Shown here: positions 43,550-51,943 of the stretch, in pieces | Position numbering within the stretch: the stretch's first letter is position 1 | Layout: every line of letters starts with the position of its first letter | NCBI GenBank assembly: GCA_049607205.1 | Contig: JBMYWH010000010.1 | Coordinates: 6,287-70,286 of the forward strand | DNA: 64,000 nt | Direction: 5' to 3' | DNA from: JBELHR01 sp049607205 | Lineage (GTDB): Bacteria; Bacteroidota; Bacteroidia; Flavobacteriales; Flavobacteriaceae | Translations under genes and position numbers: made by a program | The notes under the pieces: model-generated | Told to the model about the DNA's origin: nothing | The model's database searches: none | Seen by the model: only the letters and a program-made list of their open reading frames with translations

Positions 43550-44848
43550 ATGAGAAGTCTTATAGCTGCTTTGCTTCTAACTGTTTTCAATTTATGGGTC
43601 CTACCAGCCCAAAACTTTTTCACTGCCCAATGGGAGTCTTCAGGGATCTCATATGAAGTATTTATATTAGGAAGCGACGATGAAACTCCTATAGTTACTG
43701 CGCGAGTCCAATACCATAATGGAGAAATTTTAAAAGTTGTAGAATACGACCTTAGTTTAGAGGAAGGTGAAACCTTAGAAGGAAGAACTTATGCGGGACT
43801 TATAGGATCAAATCCAAGATTAGTCTATCCAAAAAATTCTAACTTAAACGTCAATTACAGCCCTGACAGTTTTTATTTTTTCGACGATGAAACCGAATTA
43901 GATCAGGATATTCCGATACCCTACACTGCCGATGCTAATGAAGAGTACGCAAATGGTCTACCCGTAAATCTTAGAAAAGTTGACTCTTGGAAAACTTTAG
44001 AAGAAGAGGATCTTACTGATGATTTCCTTTATGAATTTTACGACAGAGACGAAAAGGAATATTTAGCTTATGTTTATATACCTCCCAGTACTGAAACATC
44101 TAAAGAATACGAAAGTAGCAGTAGTTCCTTTACAGAAACTAAATCAAAATGGCATGTTACCATGACCAAATATACAAACCTACATTCTCAATCATGGAAA
44201 AGAGAAGAGACCTTCCCTAAAAGTTGGATTTCAGACAAATGGGATGAAGGAAAACACATCACAAGTGTAGGTTATGGAAATGGAGAGTGGGCAATAGCCA
44301 TGTCAAAAGGGAGTGGCTACAGTAATCAATCCTGGAAAACCTCAAGTACTTGGCCCGAAGACTGGATCAAGACAAATTGGAATAAAGGAAAGGCAATTAC
44401 CTCGGTTTCTTATGGAAATGGTCTTTTTGCACTGGTGATGTCAGAACATGCAGATTATGATCATCAAGCCTATAAAATCTCATCCGAAATACCTGCGGAT
44501 TGGATCTCCGATCGGATTGATCAAAGGAATGAGGCTGTATCTTCTGTGGCACACACCGGATCTCAATGGGTGTTGGTTACAACAAGTGGACTTAACAAAA
44601 ACAGTCATAGTCAAGTTTATTTGGATTTTGATTATTATCCAGAATACTGGATATCTGAAAAACAAGATAAAGACTATCATATTAAAGCAATGGCATACGG
44701 AAATGGCACATGGCTAGTCTTTATGCATAATAATACAGGTTTTGGAAGTCAAACCCAAAAACACAACGAGATCTTTCCAAACTCCTGGATTTCGGAAAAA
44801 TGGGATCAAGATTATAAAATTACTCATATGACTTACGGTAAAGAGTAA
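43550..44848 (+). CDS. Secreted protein with five tandem DUF7477-like repeats
   Basis: A 432-residue protein with a signal peptide (about 1-20). Residues 21-195 form an acidic, beta-rich region ending in a Ser-rich stretch. From about residue 200 to the end there are five repeats of 46-48 residues, each with the pattern W-x-[IV]-x-M-[ST], then Q-x-[YWH]-K, [FWY]-P-x-x-W-I-[ST], W-[DN]-x-[GD], and IT-x-[VM]-x-YGNG. The regular spacing suggests a beta-propeller or similar fold. The pattern resembles the DUF7477 module known from plant MUT9-like kinases, but I cannot confirm homology. Function unknown. Confidence 0.8.
   Translation: MRSLIAALLLTVFNLWVLPAQNFFTAQWESSGISYEVFILGSDDETPIVTARVQYHNGEILKVVEYDLSLEEGETLEGRTYAGLIGSNPRLVYPKNSNLNVNYSPDSFYFFDDETELDQDIPIPYTADANEEYANGLPVNLRKVDSWKTLEEEDLTDDFLYEFYDRDEKEYLAYVYIPPSTETSKEYESSSSSFTETKSKWHVTMTKYTNLHSQSWKREETFPKSWISDKWDEGKHITSVGYGNGEWAIAMSKGSGYSNQSWKTSSTWPEDWIKTNWNKGKAITSVSYGNGLFALVMSEHADYDHQAYKISSEIPADWISDRIDQRNEAVSSVAHTGSQWVLVTTSGLNKNSHSQVYLDFDYYPEYWISEKQDKDYHIKAMAYGNGTWLVFMHNNTGFGSQTQKHNEIFPNSWISEKWDQDYKITHMTYGKE
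44147..44845 (+). repeat. Five coding repeats of about 140 bases
   Basis: Protein-level tandem repeats of 46-48 residues each. Repeat 3 and 4 are the most diverged (repeat 3 ends SVAHTGSQ instead of YGNG). Confidence 0.75.
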
Positions 44849-44864
44849 GTAATCAGGGCTTTTA

Positions 44865-44894
44865 TTTGAAAAGTTCAAAATTTAAGTATATTTG
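44865..44894 (+). promoter_or_regulatory. Promoter for ndk
   Basis: TTTG at 44865-44868 and TATATTTG at 44887-44894 with an 18-base spacer, 29 bases before the ATG. One of the two best complete promoter matches in the window. Confidence 0.75.
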
Positions 44895-44923
44895 CGCCAA
44901 ATTAAATCTGAAAAAAACAAATA

Positions 44924-45343
44924 ATGGCAACAAACAGAACGTTCACCATGCTTAAGCCTGATTCAGTAGAAAAAGGAAATATTGGTGCAATTCTAGACAA
45001 AATCAACGCAGCAGGTTTTAGAATCGTAGCGATGAAATTAACTCAATTAACTAAGAGAGATGCTGAAGAATTTTATGCAATCCACAACGAAAGACCATTT
45101 TTCGGAGAATTAGTTGAGTACATGACAAGAGGACCAATCGTATCTGCAATTTTAGAGAAAGAAAATGCAGTTGAAGATTTTAGAGCTTTAATTGGAGCTA
45201 CAAACCCTCAAGATGCAGCTGAAGGAACTATTCGTAAAATGTTTGCTACTTCTATTAGTGAAAATGCAGTACACGGATCAGATTCAGATGAAAATGCTGA
45301 GATTGAAAGTAACTTCCACTTTTCAGGAAGAGAGATGTTCTAA
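44924..45343 (+). CDS. ndk: Nucleoside diphosphate kinase
   Basis: Equilibrates nucleoside di- and triphosphates. The 139-residue protein starts with [13 protein letters not shown] and carries the catalytic His in [15 protein letters not shown], the family signature. Length normal. It has its own promoter and terminator, so it is monocistronic. Confidence 0.98.
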   Translation: MATNRTFTMLKPDSVEKGNIGAILDKINAAGFRIVAMKLTQLTKRDAEEFYAIHNERPFFGELVEYMTRGPIVSAILEKENAVEDFRALIGATNPQDAAEGTIRKMFATSISENAVHGSDSDENAEIESNFHFSGREMF

Positions 45344-45361
45344 GATCATCTCAAATAATAT

Positions 45362-45397
45362 AAAAAAAGCCTGCTCCATTTGGAACAGGCTTTTTTC
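45362..45397. terminator. Bidirectional rho-independent terminator between ndk and the DUF721 gene
   Basis: Stem aaaaaagcctg / caggctttttt, with inner tcc/gga pairing and a small loop; A and T runs on the two sides. Confidence 0.9.
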
Positions 45398-45398
45398 A

Positions 45399-45695
45399 TT
45401 AATATAATTCTAAAGTTTTAATCACTTCACTTCCTAATTCATCGTTGAGCATCTTTACAATTTTATCCTTACCATAACTAAGCTCTTCTCTTAGTACAGA
45501 AGAACTAAGCTGAACTTGTAATCGGCCATTTTTCAACTCTATTCTCTTCGTATAATTATCTACTCCCGGCCCCATCAAATCTTTCCATGCATCTTGAATA
45601 TTCATCTTAGTCATCCCCGTTTTAAGACGTGACTCAGAAATCATTTGATCAATTACTGCTTTAATTGTTGCTGCCTCTCTCTTTCTAGTGCTCAT
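45399..45695 (-). CDS. DUF721/DciA-like protein
   Basis: A 98-residue protein. NIQDAWKDLMGPGVDNYTKRI and LQVQLSSSVLREELSYGKDKI are the conserved core of the DUF721 family, whose DciA members load the replicative helicase in bacteria that lack DnaC. It overlaps recF by 11 bases, a common arrangement (often dnaA-dnaN-recF-DUF721), though dnaA and dnaN are absent here. A helicase-loading role is inferred from family knowledge. Confidence 0.85.
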   Translation of the reverse strand: MSTRKREAATIKAVIDQMISESRLKTGMTKMNIQDAWKDLMGPGVDNYTKRIELKNGRLQVQLSSSVLREELSYGKDKIVKMLNDELGSEVIKTLELY

Positions 45696-46776
45696 GTTCT
45701 AAATTAAAAATTTCAAATCCTTCTCCCGCTTGAGAAACCACGGCTCTTGTGCGATCATCGTGTGTATCACTAATAAATATTTGCCCGAAATCATCTGCAT
45801 TAACTAATTGAATCAAACTTTTAACACGATCATCATCCAATTTATCAAAAATATCGTCCAAGAGTAAAATAGGCTTTTTTTGCGTATGGTTTTTCAAAAA
45901 TTCATATTGGGCTAATTTTAAAGCCACCAAAAATGTTTTTTGCTGTCCTTGCGAACCAAATTTTTTCACGGGATAAGCTCCTAATTCAAAAATTAAATCA
46001 TCCTTATGTACTCCTGCGGATGAATATTGCACCGCTCTGTCTTTAGGCAAAGCATCTTCGAGTACCTGCTCAAAAGTACTATCGTTTAAGGCACTCTTAT
46101 AATTTAGTGAAACTTCTTCTCTTCCTCCCGAAATTTCATCATAATATTTCTGAAATAAAGGACTAAACTCTTTTAAGAAAAAACTTCTTTCCCTGTGGAT
46201 AACTTCACCATATCTAATCATCTGTACATTAAATGCCTCTAGAGATAAGGCATCAAAGGTGCGATTAGCATGAAAGTATTTCAAAAGGGCATTGCGCTGA
46301 GAAATCACCTTATTATAGGAAACAGACGCTCCTAAAAACACCGGATTCATCTGAGAAATTACACTATCAATAAATTTTCTTCGGGTCTCACTTCCTTCGA
46401 CAATTAAGTCGCGATCCGCCGGAGAAATAATTACTACTGGAACCAAACCTATATGCTCTGAAATCTTATCATAGAGTTTCCCATTTCTTTTTAGAACTTT
46501 TTTCTGTCCTCGTTTAAGACTACAAACCACTTTTTCCTTTTTCGAAGCAGCAGAATAATGCCCTTCTAGCATAAAGAAATCAGCTCCATGATTTATGTTC
46601 TGTCCTGAAATTGGATTAAAATAGCTCTTGGTCATCGATAGCGTATAAATTCCATCCAAAACATTGGTTTTTCCCACTCCATTTTGACCAACAAAGCAAT
46701 TAATACGCTCATTAAACCTAAACTCTTTTTGAGTTAAGTTCTTGAAATTCACTAAAGTTAATTGATCTAGAATCAT
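45685..46776 (-). CDS. recF: DNA replication and repair protein RecF
   Basis: An SMC-like ATPase that helps load RecA at gaps. It has VGQNGVGKTNVLDGIY (Walker A), FGSQGQQKTFLVALKLAQ (ABC signature) and PILLLDDIFDKLDDDR (Walker B and D-loop). The 363-residue length is standard. It shares a transcript with the DUF721 gene and diverges from the TPR gene. On the minus strand the gap has a TATTTTG string (one base short of the -7 consensus). Confidence 0.97.
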   Translation of the reverse strand: MILDQLTLVNFKNLTQKEFRFNERINCFVGQNGVGKTNVLDGIYTLSMTKSYFNPISGQNINHGADFFMLEGHYSAASKKEKVVCSLKRGQKKVLKRNGKLYDKISEHIGLVPVVIISPADRDLIVEGSETRRKFIDSVISQMNPVFLGASVSYNKVISQRNALLKYFHANRTFDALSLEAFNVQMIRYGEVIHRERSFFLKEFSPLFQKYYDEISGGREEVSLNYKSALNDSTFEQVLEDALPKDRAVQYSSAGVHKDDLIFELGAYPVKKFGSQGQQKTFLVALKLAQYEFLKNHTQKKPILLLDDIFDKLDDDRVKSLIQLVNADDFGQIFISDTHDDRTRAVVSQAGEGFEIFNLEHEH

Positions 46777-46856
46777 GTAGAAATATCAATATTTATGGGG
46801 CTGCAAAATAAATAAATTTTGCCAATTTTGTCCTTTTTATATCCAATTAAAAAAAC

Positions 46857-46864
46857 TATTTTTG
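46857..46864 (+). promoter_or_regulatory. Promoter -7 element for the TPR-to-mutL run
   Basis: TATTTTTG 34 bases before the ATG at 46899, with a TTTTT string ending 18 bases upstream of it where the -33 box would sit. Confidence 0.55.
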
Positions 46865-46898
46865 CTCCGATTAATTAATATGAACCTAGAATTTTAAG

Positions 46899-47660
46899 AT
46901 GGCAACATATAAAAAGAAAGCTGGAAAAAAGGCAAAAACGTCGCAAGCAAATATCGAACAAGGGAGTACAACTGCAGAAGTTTTTAACACCCTAGATGAA
47001 ACTGCGTCTAAATCTGAATCATTTGTAGAAAAGAACCAAAACATCATTCTTTATGGAATTGTTGCTGTAGCGGTAATTATCCTTGGAACGATTGGATATA
47101 ACAAATACATTCAAGAACCTAAAGAAGCACAAGCTGCTGATGAACTAGCTTATCCAAAAGTATATTTCACAGAAGCATCTACTTCTAATGAAGCTGTTGA
47201 TTCTTTATTAGTTCTAGGATTAGAGGGTGCGAATGGTAAATATGGATTTATTGACATCGCCTCTGTATACAGCGGAACTAAAGCAGGAAACTTAGCGAAC
47301 TATTATGCGGGAGTTTCTTATCTTAAATTAAAAAATTATGAATCTGCAATTGATTACTTAAGTGCATTCAAGTCTAACGACTTGTTATTAGAAGCAGAGA
47401 GTCGTTCTCTTATTGGAGATGCTTTTGCTGATATCAATCAATTAGATGATGCCTTGAACTATTATGAAATTGCGGCTCAAACTAAGCCTAATGAAGCAAT
47501 GACTCCTCTTTATTTAATGAAAGCTGGACAAACTGCAATGGCCTTAGAGGATTTTAGCAAAGCAGAAGCTTTGTTTACTGAAATAAAAGTAACTTATCCT
47601 AAAAGTGATTTAGCCTCTAATATTGACATGTACATCAATAAGGCTAAGTACAGCAAATAA
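46899..47660 (+). CDS. Membrane-anchored TPR protein
   Basis: A 253-residue protein with a Lys-rich N-terminus, one transmembrane segment (about 51-67, NIILYGIVAVAVIILGTIG) and a C-terminal tetratricopeptide region. Units such as ANYYAGVSYLKLKNYESAIDYL and AFADINQLDDALNYYEIAA show the TPR pattern. The layout (cytoplasmic N-terminus, one helix, periplasmic TPR) is like YfgM, a SecYEG-associated chaperone partner. The role in this organism is inferred. It begins a run with ribH and others. Confidence 0.85.
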   Translation: MATYKKKAGKKAKTSQANIEQGSTTAEVFNTLDETASKSESFVEKNQNIILYGIVAVAVIILGTIGYNKYIQEPKEAQAADELAYPKVYFTEASTSNEAVDSLLVLGLEGANGKYGFIDIASVYSGTKAGNLANYYAGVSYLKLKNYESAIDYLSAFKSNDLLLEAESRSLIGDAFADINQLDDALNYYEIAAQTKPNEAMTPLYLMKAGQTAMALEDFSKAEALFTEIKVTYPKSDLASNIDMYINKAKYSK

Positions 47661-47669
47661 CACATAGCT

Positions 47670-48164
47670 ATGGCTACAACTAATTTATCGGCATATGATA
47701 AATCTACAATCCCAAATTCGAAAGGACTTCGATTTGGGATTGTTGTTTCTCAGTGGAATGACGATGTTACATCTAATCTGCATTCTGGTGCCTTAGAAAC
47801 ACTCTTAGAGCACGGAGTTTCTAAAGAAGATATTATCTCTTGGGAAGTTCCAGGGAGTTATGAACTTATCTACGGAGCAAGTCAGATGTTGCGAACACAA
47901 GAACTAGATGCGGTATTGACTATCGGGTGTGTAATCCAAGGAGAAACCAAGCATTTCGATTTTGTATGTGAAGGAGTCACTCAAGGAATAAAAGATTTGA
48001 ATGTTCAACAAGATGTGCCTGTTATATTCTGTGTATTGACAGATAACACCAAACAACAATCTTTAGACCGCAGTGGAGGTGCTCTTGGAAACAAAGGAGT
48101 AGAATGTGCGGTAGCGGCCCTTAAAATGGCACATTTAAGAAAAATGACTAACTTAGAGCAATAA
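47670..48164 (+). CDS. ribH: 6,7-dimethyl-8-ribityllumazine synthase
   Basis: Penultimate enzyme of riboflavin synthesis. The 164-residue protein has FGIVVSQWNDDVT, WEVPGSYEL and GCVIQGETKHFDFVCEGVTQ, the substrate-binding patterns of lumazine synthase. Length is normal. It follows the TPR gene by 9 bases and precedes the small membrane protein gene by 12. Other rib genes are absent. Confidence 0.97.
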   Translation: MATTNLSAYDKSTIPNSKGLRFGIVVSQWNDDVTSNLHSGALETLLEHGVSKEDIISWEVPGSYELIYGASQMLRTQELDAVLTIGCVIQGETKHFDFVCEGVTQGIKDLNVQQDVPVIFCVLTDNTKQQSLDRSGGALGNKGVECAVAALKMAHLRKMTNLEQ

Positions 48165-48176
48165 GTTTATTTAATT

Positions 48177-48470
48177 ATGTTCAAAACGCCTTTTAAATCA
48201 AGAGCTCATTATGTATTCAATTACAAACCTCGTTATTATAACGAGCGTAAAGAGCGTATTGAAAAACTTCAGAACGAAGTTAGGCGTGAAGAAGAAGAAA
48301 AATTAAAAGACGATTATGACATTCGATTATCAAAAAATGCTTTGATTGATCAATGGCAGCGCTCTAAATCTAAAGAATCTGACCGTAAGACTACAATGAG
48401 ACTTGCCATTATAATTGCGCTTCTCGTTGGATTCTTTTCCTGGTTATTCGAATTACATACTTTATTATAA
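48177..48470 (+). CDS. Small single-pass membrane protein
   Basis: A 97-residue protein with a highly charged, helical N-terminal region (about 20-65, many Lys, Glu and Arg) and a C-terminal transmembrane segment (about 75-92). I do not recognise a named domain. It ends immediately before the mutL ATG, so it is probably translated in the ribH-mutL run. The layout suggests a tail-anchored cytoplasmic protein; function unknown. Confidence 0.75.
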   Translation: MFKTPFKSRAHYVFNYKPRYYNERKERIEKLQNEVRREEEEKLKDDYDIRLSKNALIDQWQRSKSKESDRKTTMRLAIIIALLVGFFSWLFELHTLL

Positions 48471-50321
48471 ATGCAAGACCTTATTAAAATACTTCCTGAT
48501 CACGTAGCGAACCAAATTGCTGCTGGTGAGGTCGTACAAAGGCCGGCTTCCGTAGTCAAAGAATTAATGGAAAATGCTATTGACGCAGGGGCCAAAAAAA
48601 TTGACGTTTACATCAAAGATGCTGGAAGAACATTGATTCAAGTCATCGATGATGGAAAAGGAATGTCAGAAGGCGATGCTCAACAAGCTTTTCTGAGACA
48701 TGCCACATCTAAAATTTCAAAAGCAGAAGATCTTTTTGCACTTCATACCAATGGTTTTCGTGGAGAAGCCCTTGCCTCAGTCGCAGCGGTGGCTCATGTA
48801 GAACTTAAAACAAAAAGACCTGAAGATACTCTAGGAACTCAAGTATTAATCGCTGGAGATTCAAAAATAAAAAGTCAAGAGCCAATATCGACATTGGACG
48901 GAACCAGTATTGGAGTAAAGAATCTCTTTTTCAATATACCCGCTAGAAGAAACTTTCTTAAGTCTAATTCTGTTGAATTCAGACATATCAACGATGAATT
49001 TCAACGTATTGCACTGGCTAACCCTAAGATCGCTCTTAGTCTTCATCACAACGACAGCACTACATTTCAACTCAATGCAACCAATCTTAGACAGCGATTA
49101 GTCGCTATATTTGGAAATAAGATTGATGAAAAACTCATTCCTATTGAAGAATCTACTGAGGTGGTTACTTTGCGTGGATTTATAACCAAAGCTACTTTTG
49201 CCAAGAAGAGAAGAGGAGAACAATTCTTTTTTGTCAATGGTCGTTTTATCAAATCGTCCTATTTGAACCATGCGGTGAATAGCGCCTATGAAGGATTACT
49301 TCAAAACGGACAGCATCCCTCCTACTTTCTATATTTAGATATTCCACCGAGTGATATTGATATCAATATTCATCCGACTAAGACAGAGATAAAATTTGAA
49401 AATGAACAAATTGTTTATGCCATTTTAAAGTCGGCTGTTAAACACTCTCTTGGACAGTATCATGTTACACCTTCTTTAGATTTCGAAAGAGATTCCTCTC
49501 TAGATACAGACTATACCACAGCCAGCAATAGCTCAGGTGTAACACCTTCAGTAGAGGTAAATCCAGAGTTCAATCCCTTTACGCAGAACCACTCCTATAC
49601 CCCACCGAAACGAGAAACTAAAGAGCATTGGGAAAGCCTATATACCGACATAGATCGCCCTTCATCTGTAAAGGACAGTTCACCTCAATTTGAATCGTCC
49701 ATAGATTCTTGGGAAGAACCTAAACAATTAGAGTTACCTAGTGAAGAACAATCATCTCATTCTTTACAAATCAATAAGAAATACCTCATCACCACAATTA
49801 AATCAGGTGCTATTTTAATTAATCAAAATTTAGCACATCAAAGAATTGTTTACGAAGAGTTCTTGATGAAGATTACGGTTAATGAACTGGCCTCTCAGCA
49901 ATTACTATTTCCCGTAGAGCTGTCATTTAGTCAGCGAGAAACAGAAGAACTCAATAGTATAAAACCTGAATTGACAGGTGCTGGATTTCAATTTGAATCT
50001 ACTGATAAACAAACACTTATCGTTAGTGGAATACCATCTCAAATATCTGAAAGTCAAATCCCCATAGTTTTGGAACAATTATTGGACGACTTAAAAAGTG
50101 AATTACCCGATCAGACCTTTGGAACTTATGACATCATTGCTAAATCTTTTGCTAAGAGTATGGCCATGAAATCAGGGATAGCTTTAAAGGAGCAAGAACA
50201 ACTTGCTTTAGTAGATCAATTATTCGCATGTAAAGAACCTTTAATTTCCCCTTTTGGCAAACCCACTTATATTACCCTGGATGCCAAGAAACTTGAACAA
50301 TTATTCAATAAAAATCTATAG
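48471..50321 (+). CDS. mutL: DNA mismatch repair protein MutL
   Basis: Couples mismatch recognition to downstream repair. The N-terminal GHKL ATPase is intact: GEVVQRPASVVKELMENAID, DDGKGM, and GFRGEALASVA. A linker (about 340-430) leads to the C-terminal dimerisation domain. At residues 451-463 the stretch NQNLAHQRIVYEE stands where the nuclease motif DQHA(X)2E(X)4E is expected: the Asp and His are Asn, and the first Glu is Gln. The C-terminal SPFGKPT likewise differs from CPHGRP. So the nuclease site may be lost. The 616-residue length is normal. The stop is 2 bases before the first rhomboid gene. Confidence 0.95.
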   Translation: MQDLIKILPDHVANQIAAGEVVQRPASVVKELMENAIDAGAKKIDVYIKDAGRTLIQVIDDGKGMSEGDAQQAFLRHATSKISKAEDLFALHTNGFRGEALASVAAVAHVELKTKRPEDTLGTQVLIAGDSKIKSQEPISTLDGTSIGVKNLFFNIPARRNFLKSNSVEFRHINDEFQRIALANPKIALSLHHNDSTTFQLNATNLRQRLVAIFGNKIDEKLIPIEESTEVVTLRGFITKATFAKKRRGEQFFFVNGRFIKSSYLNHAVNSAYEGLLQNGQHPSYFLYLDIPPSDIDINIHPTKTEIKFENEQIVYAILKSAVKHSLGQYHVTPSLDFERDSSLDTDYTTASNSSGVTPSVEVNPEFNPFTQNHSYTPPKRETKEHWESLYTDIDRPSSVKDSSPQFESSIDSWEEPKQLELPSEEQSSHSLQINKKYLITTIKSGAILINQNLAHQRIVYEEFLMKITVNELASQQLLFPVELSFSQRETEELNSIKPELTGAGFQFESTDKQTLIVSGIPSQISESQIPIVLEQLLDDLKSELPDQTFGTYDIIAKSFAKSMAMKSGIALKEQEQLALVDQLFACKEPLISPFGKPTYITLDAKKLEQLFNKNL

Positions 50322-50323
50322 AT

Positions 50324-51049
50324 ATGAACAGATTGACCGGTAGTATTAAACATTTGATTATCATCAATGTGATTTTATTTGCAGCCTCTATGCTGATGAC
50401 GGTGAATTTGGATTTTCTTGCACTCTGGTATCCAGAGAACCCTAAATTTGGTGTCTGGCAAATTGTATCTACCATGTTTATGCATGGGAGTGTCATGCAT
50501 ATTGCATTTAACATGTATGCCCTCTGGGCATTTGGAACACCACTGGAACAAATGTGGGGATCTAAGAAATTTCTATTCTTTTACTTTTCGGCTGGAATTG
50601 GTGCTAGTTTAATATACACTGGGGTTAATTACTATGAATTTCATCATATTGCGGATCAATTAATCTCAAATGGATGGACTCAAGAACAATTTAACAGTCT
50701 GTTTAGCACAGGTAGCTATCCTGTAAACCTCATGGGAGATTTAAGTCAAGATGATGTCACCCAATTGTATCGCATATACAACACTCCTGCAGTAGGTGCT
50801 TCTGGAGCAATTTATGGAGTTCTTGTAGCCTTTGGATTTGCCTTTCCAGATGCTAAGCTTGCTATGATTTTCTTCCCTGTACCTATAAAAGCTAAATTTT
50901 TCATTCCCTTAATTATTCTAGGAGATTTATTCTTCGGACTTACAGGAACCCAGACAGGAACTGCTCATTTTGCTCACATAGGTGGTGCGCTTGTTGGTTA
51001 TATAATGATGAAATACTGGCAAAAAAATCAATTTACTCGTTGGAATTAA
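50324..51049 (+). CDS. Rhomboid-family intramembrane serine protease
   Basis: A 241-residue membrane protein. Rhomboid motifs: HGSVMHIAFNMYALWAFG (with the conserved His and Asn), PAVGASGAIYGVL with catalytic Ser in GASG, and GTAHFAHIGGALVGY with the catalytic His. So it appears active. A variable loop region (about 110-150) lies between the first and second transmembrane blocks. It begins 2 bases after mutL, and a second rhomboid gene follows after 36 bases. Substrates unknown. Confidence 0.93.
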   Translation: MNRLTGSIKHLIIINVILFAASMLMTVNLDFLALWYPENPKFGVWQIVSTMFMHGSVMHIAFNMYALWAFGTPLEQMWGSKKFLFFYFSAGIGASLIYTGVNYYEFHHIADQLISNGWTQEQFNSLFSTGSYPVNLMGDLSQDDVTQLYRIYNTPAVGASGAIYGVLVAFGFAFPDAKLAMIFFPVPIKAKFFIPLIILGDLFFGLTGTQTGTAHFAHIGGALVGYIMMKYWQKNQFTRWN

Positions 51050-51085
51050 TTTTTATTTAAGAATTAAACCTCCTATATTAGACTT

Positions 51086-51943
51086 ATGTCAGCGGTAACA
51101 GATCAAATCAAAGAAAAATTTAAAAGAGGCAATGGAGTACAGAAATTGATTTATATCAATTTAATCTGTTATGTACTGCCATTATTCATAGATTTATTTT
51201 CAGGATTACTTGGATTTGACCCTCAATTAATATTTTCATGGTTTGCCCTGAGCAGTAATTTTGACGTATTTTTTTTCCATCCATGGTCTTTAGTTAGTTA
51301 TGGTTTCCTTCATGCTGGATTCATGCATCTACTGACAAATATGTTGGTGCTTTTCTATATTGGAAATCTATTTATAGACTACTTCACCCCTAAACAACTT
51401 TACAATTATTATTTGTTCGGAACTGTTTTTGGCGGCTTGCTCTATTTACTTGTCTATAATTTATTTCCGGAGTTAGCAGGTGGAAGAGAAGCAATCTTAG
51501 TAGGAGCCTCTGCCGGTGTAACGGCCATTTTTATAGGTATCGCAACCTACTTACCTAACTATGAAGTTAAACTTGCTTTTATTGGTTATGTTAAGCTATG
51601 GATACTCGCAGCAGTTTGGGTGGGTGTGGATCTATTACAAATGACTGCAGAAAATACAGGGGGGCATTTAGCTCATTTAGGTGGTGCTCTATTTGGGTTC
51701 TTTTACATGCGTGCTTACCAGGGAAAAGACAGAACTTCCATCGAATTTAGTAAATGGTTTAAATTCAAGAAAAGCCCCTTGAAAACGGTTTATAAAAACC
51801 CAAAAAAATCAAAGACTAAATCCCCATCTGGGACTAAAAATAATCAAGAGCAAACCAATACAATTTTAGAAAAAATTTCTAAGTCTGGCTATGACTCATT
51901 ATCAAAAGAAGAAAAGGACTTTTTATTCAAACAAGGGAATTGA
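51086..51943 (+). CDS. Second rhomboid-family intramembrane protease
   Basis: A 285-residue membrane protein with the rhomboid motifs HAGFMHLLTNMLVLFYIG, LVGASAGVTAIFIG (catalytic Ser in GASAG) and GGHLAHLGGALFG (catalytic His). A Lys/Ser-rich cytoplasmic tail (about 218-285) contains KNPKKSKTKSPSGTK and resembles the C-terminal tail of other Bacteroidota rhomboids, with a final segment LSKEEKDFLFKQ. The stop is TGA, overlapped by the TTG start of the next gene. Confidence 0.93.
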   Translation: MSAVTDQIKEKFKRGNGVQKLIYINLICYVLPLFIDLFSGLLGFDPQLIFSWFALSSNFDVFFFHPWSLVSYGFLHAGFMHLLTNMLVLFYIGNLFIDYFTPKQLYNYYLFGTVFGGLLYLLVYNLFPELAGGREAILVGASAGVTAIFIGIATYLPNYEVKLAFIGYVKLWILAAVWVGVDLLQMTAENTGGHLAHLGGALFGFFYMRAYQGKDRTSIEFSKWFKFKKSPLKTVYKNPKKSKTKSPSGTKNNQEQTNTILEKISKSGYDSLSKEEKDFLFKQGN

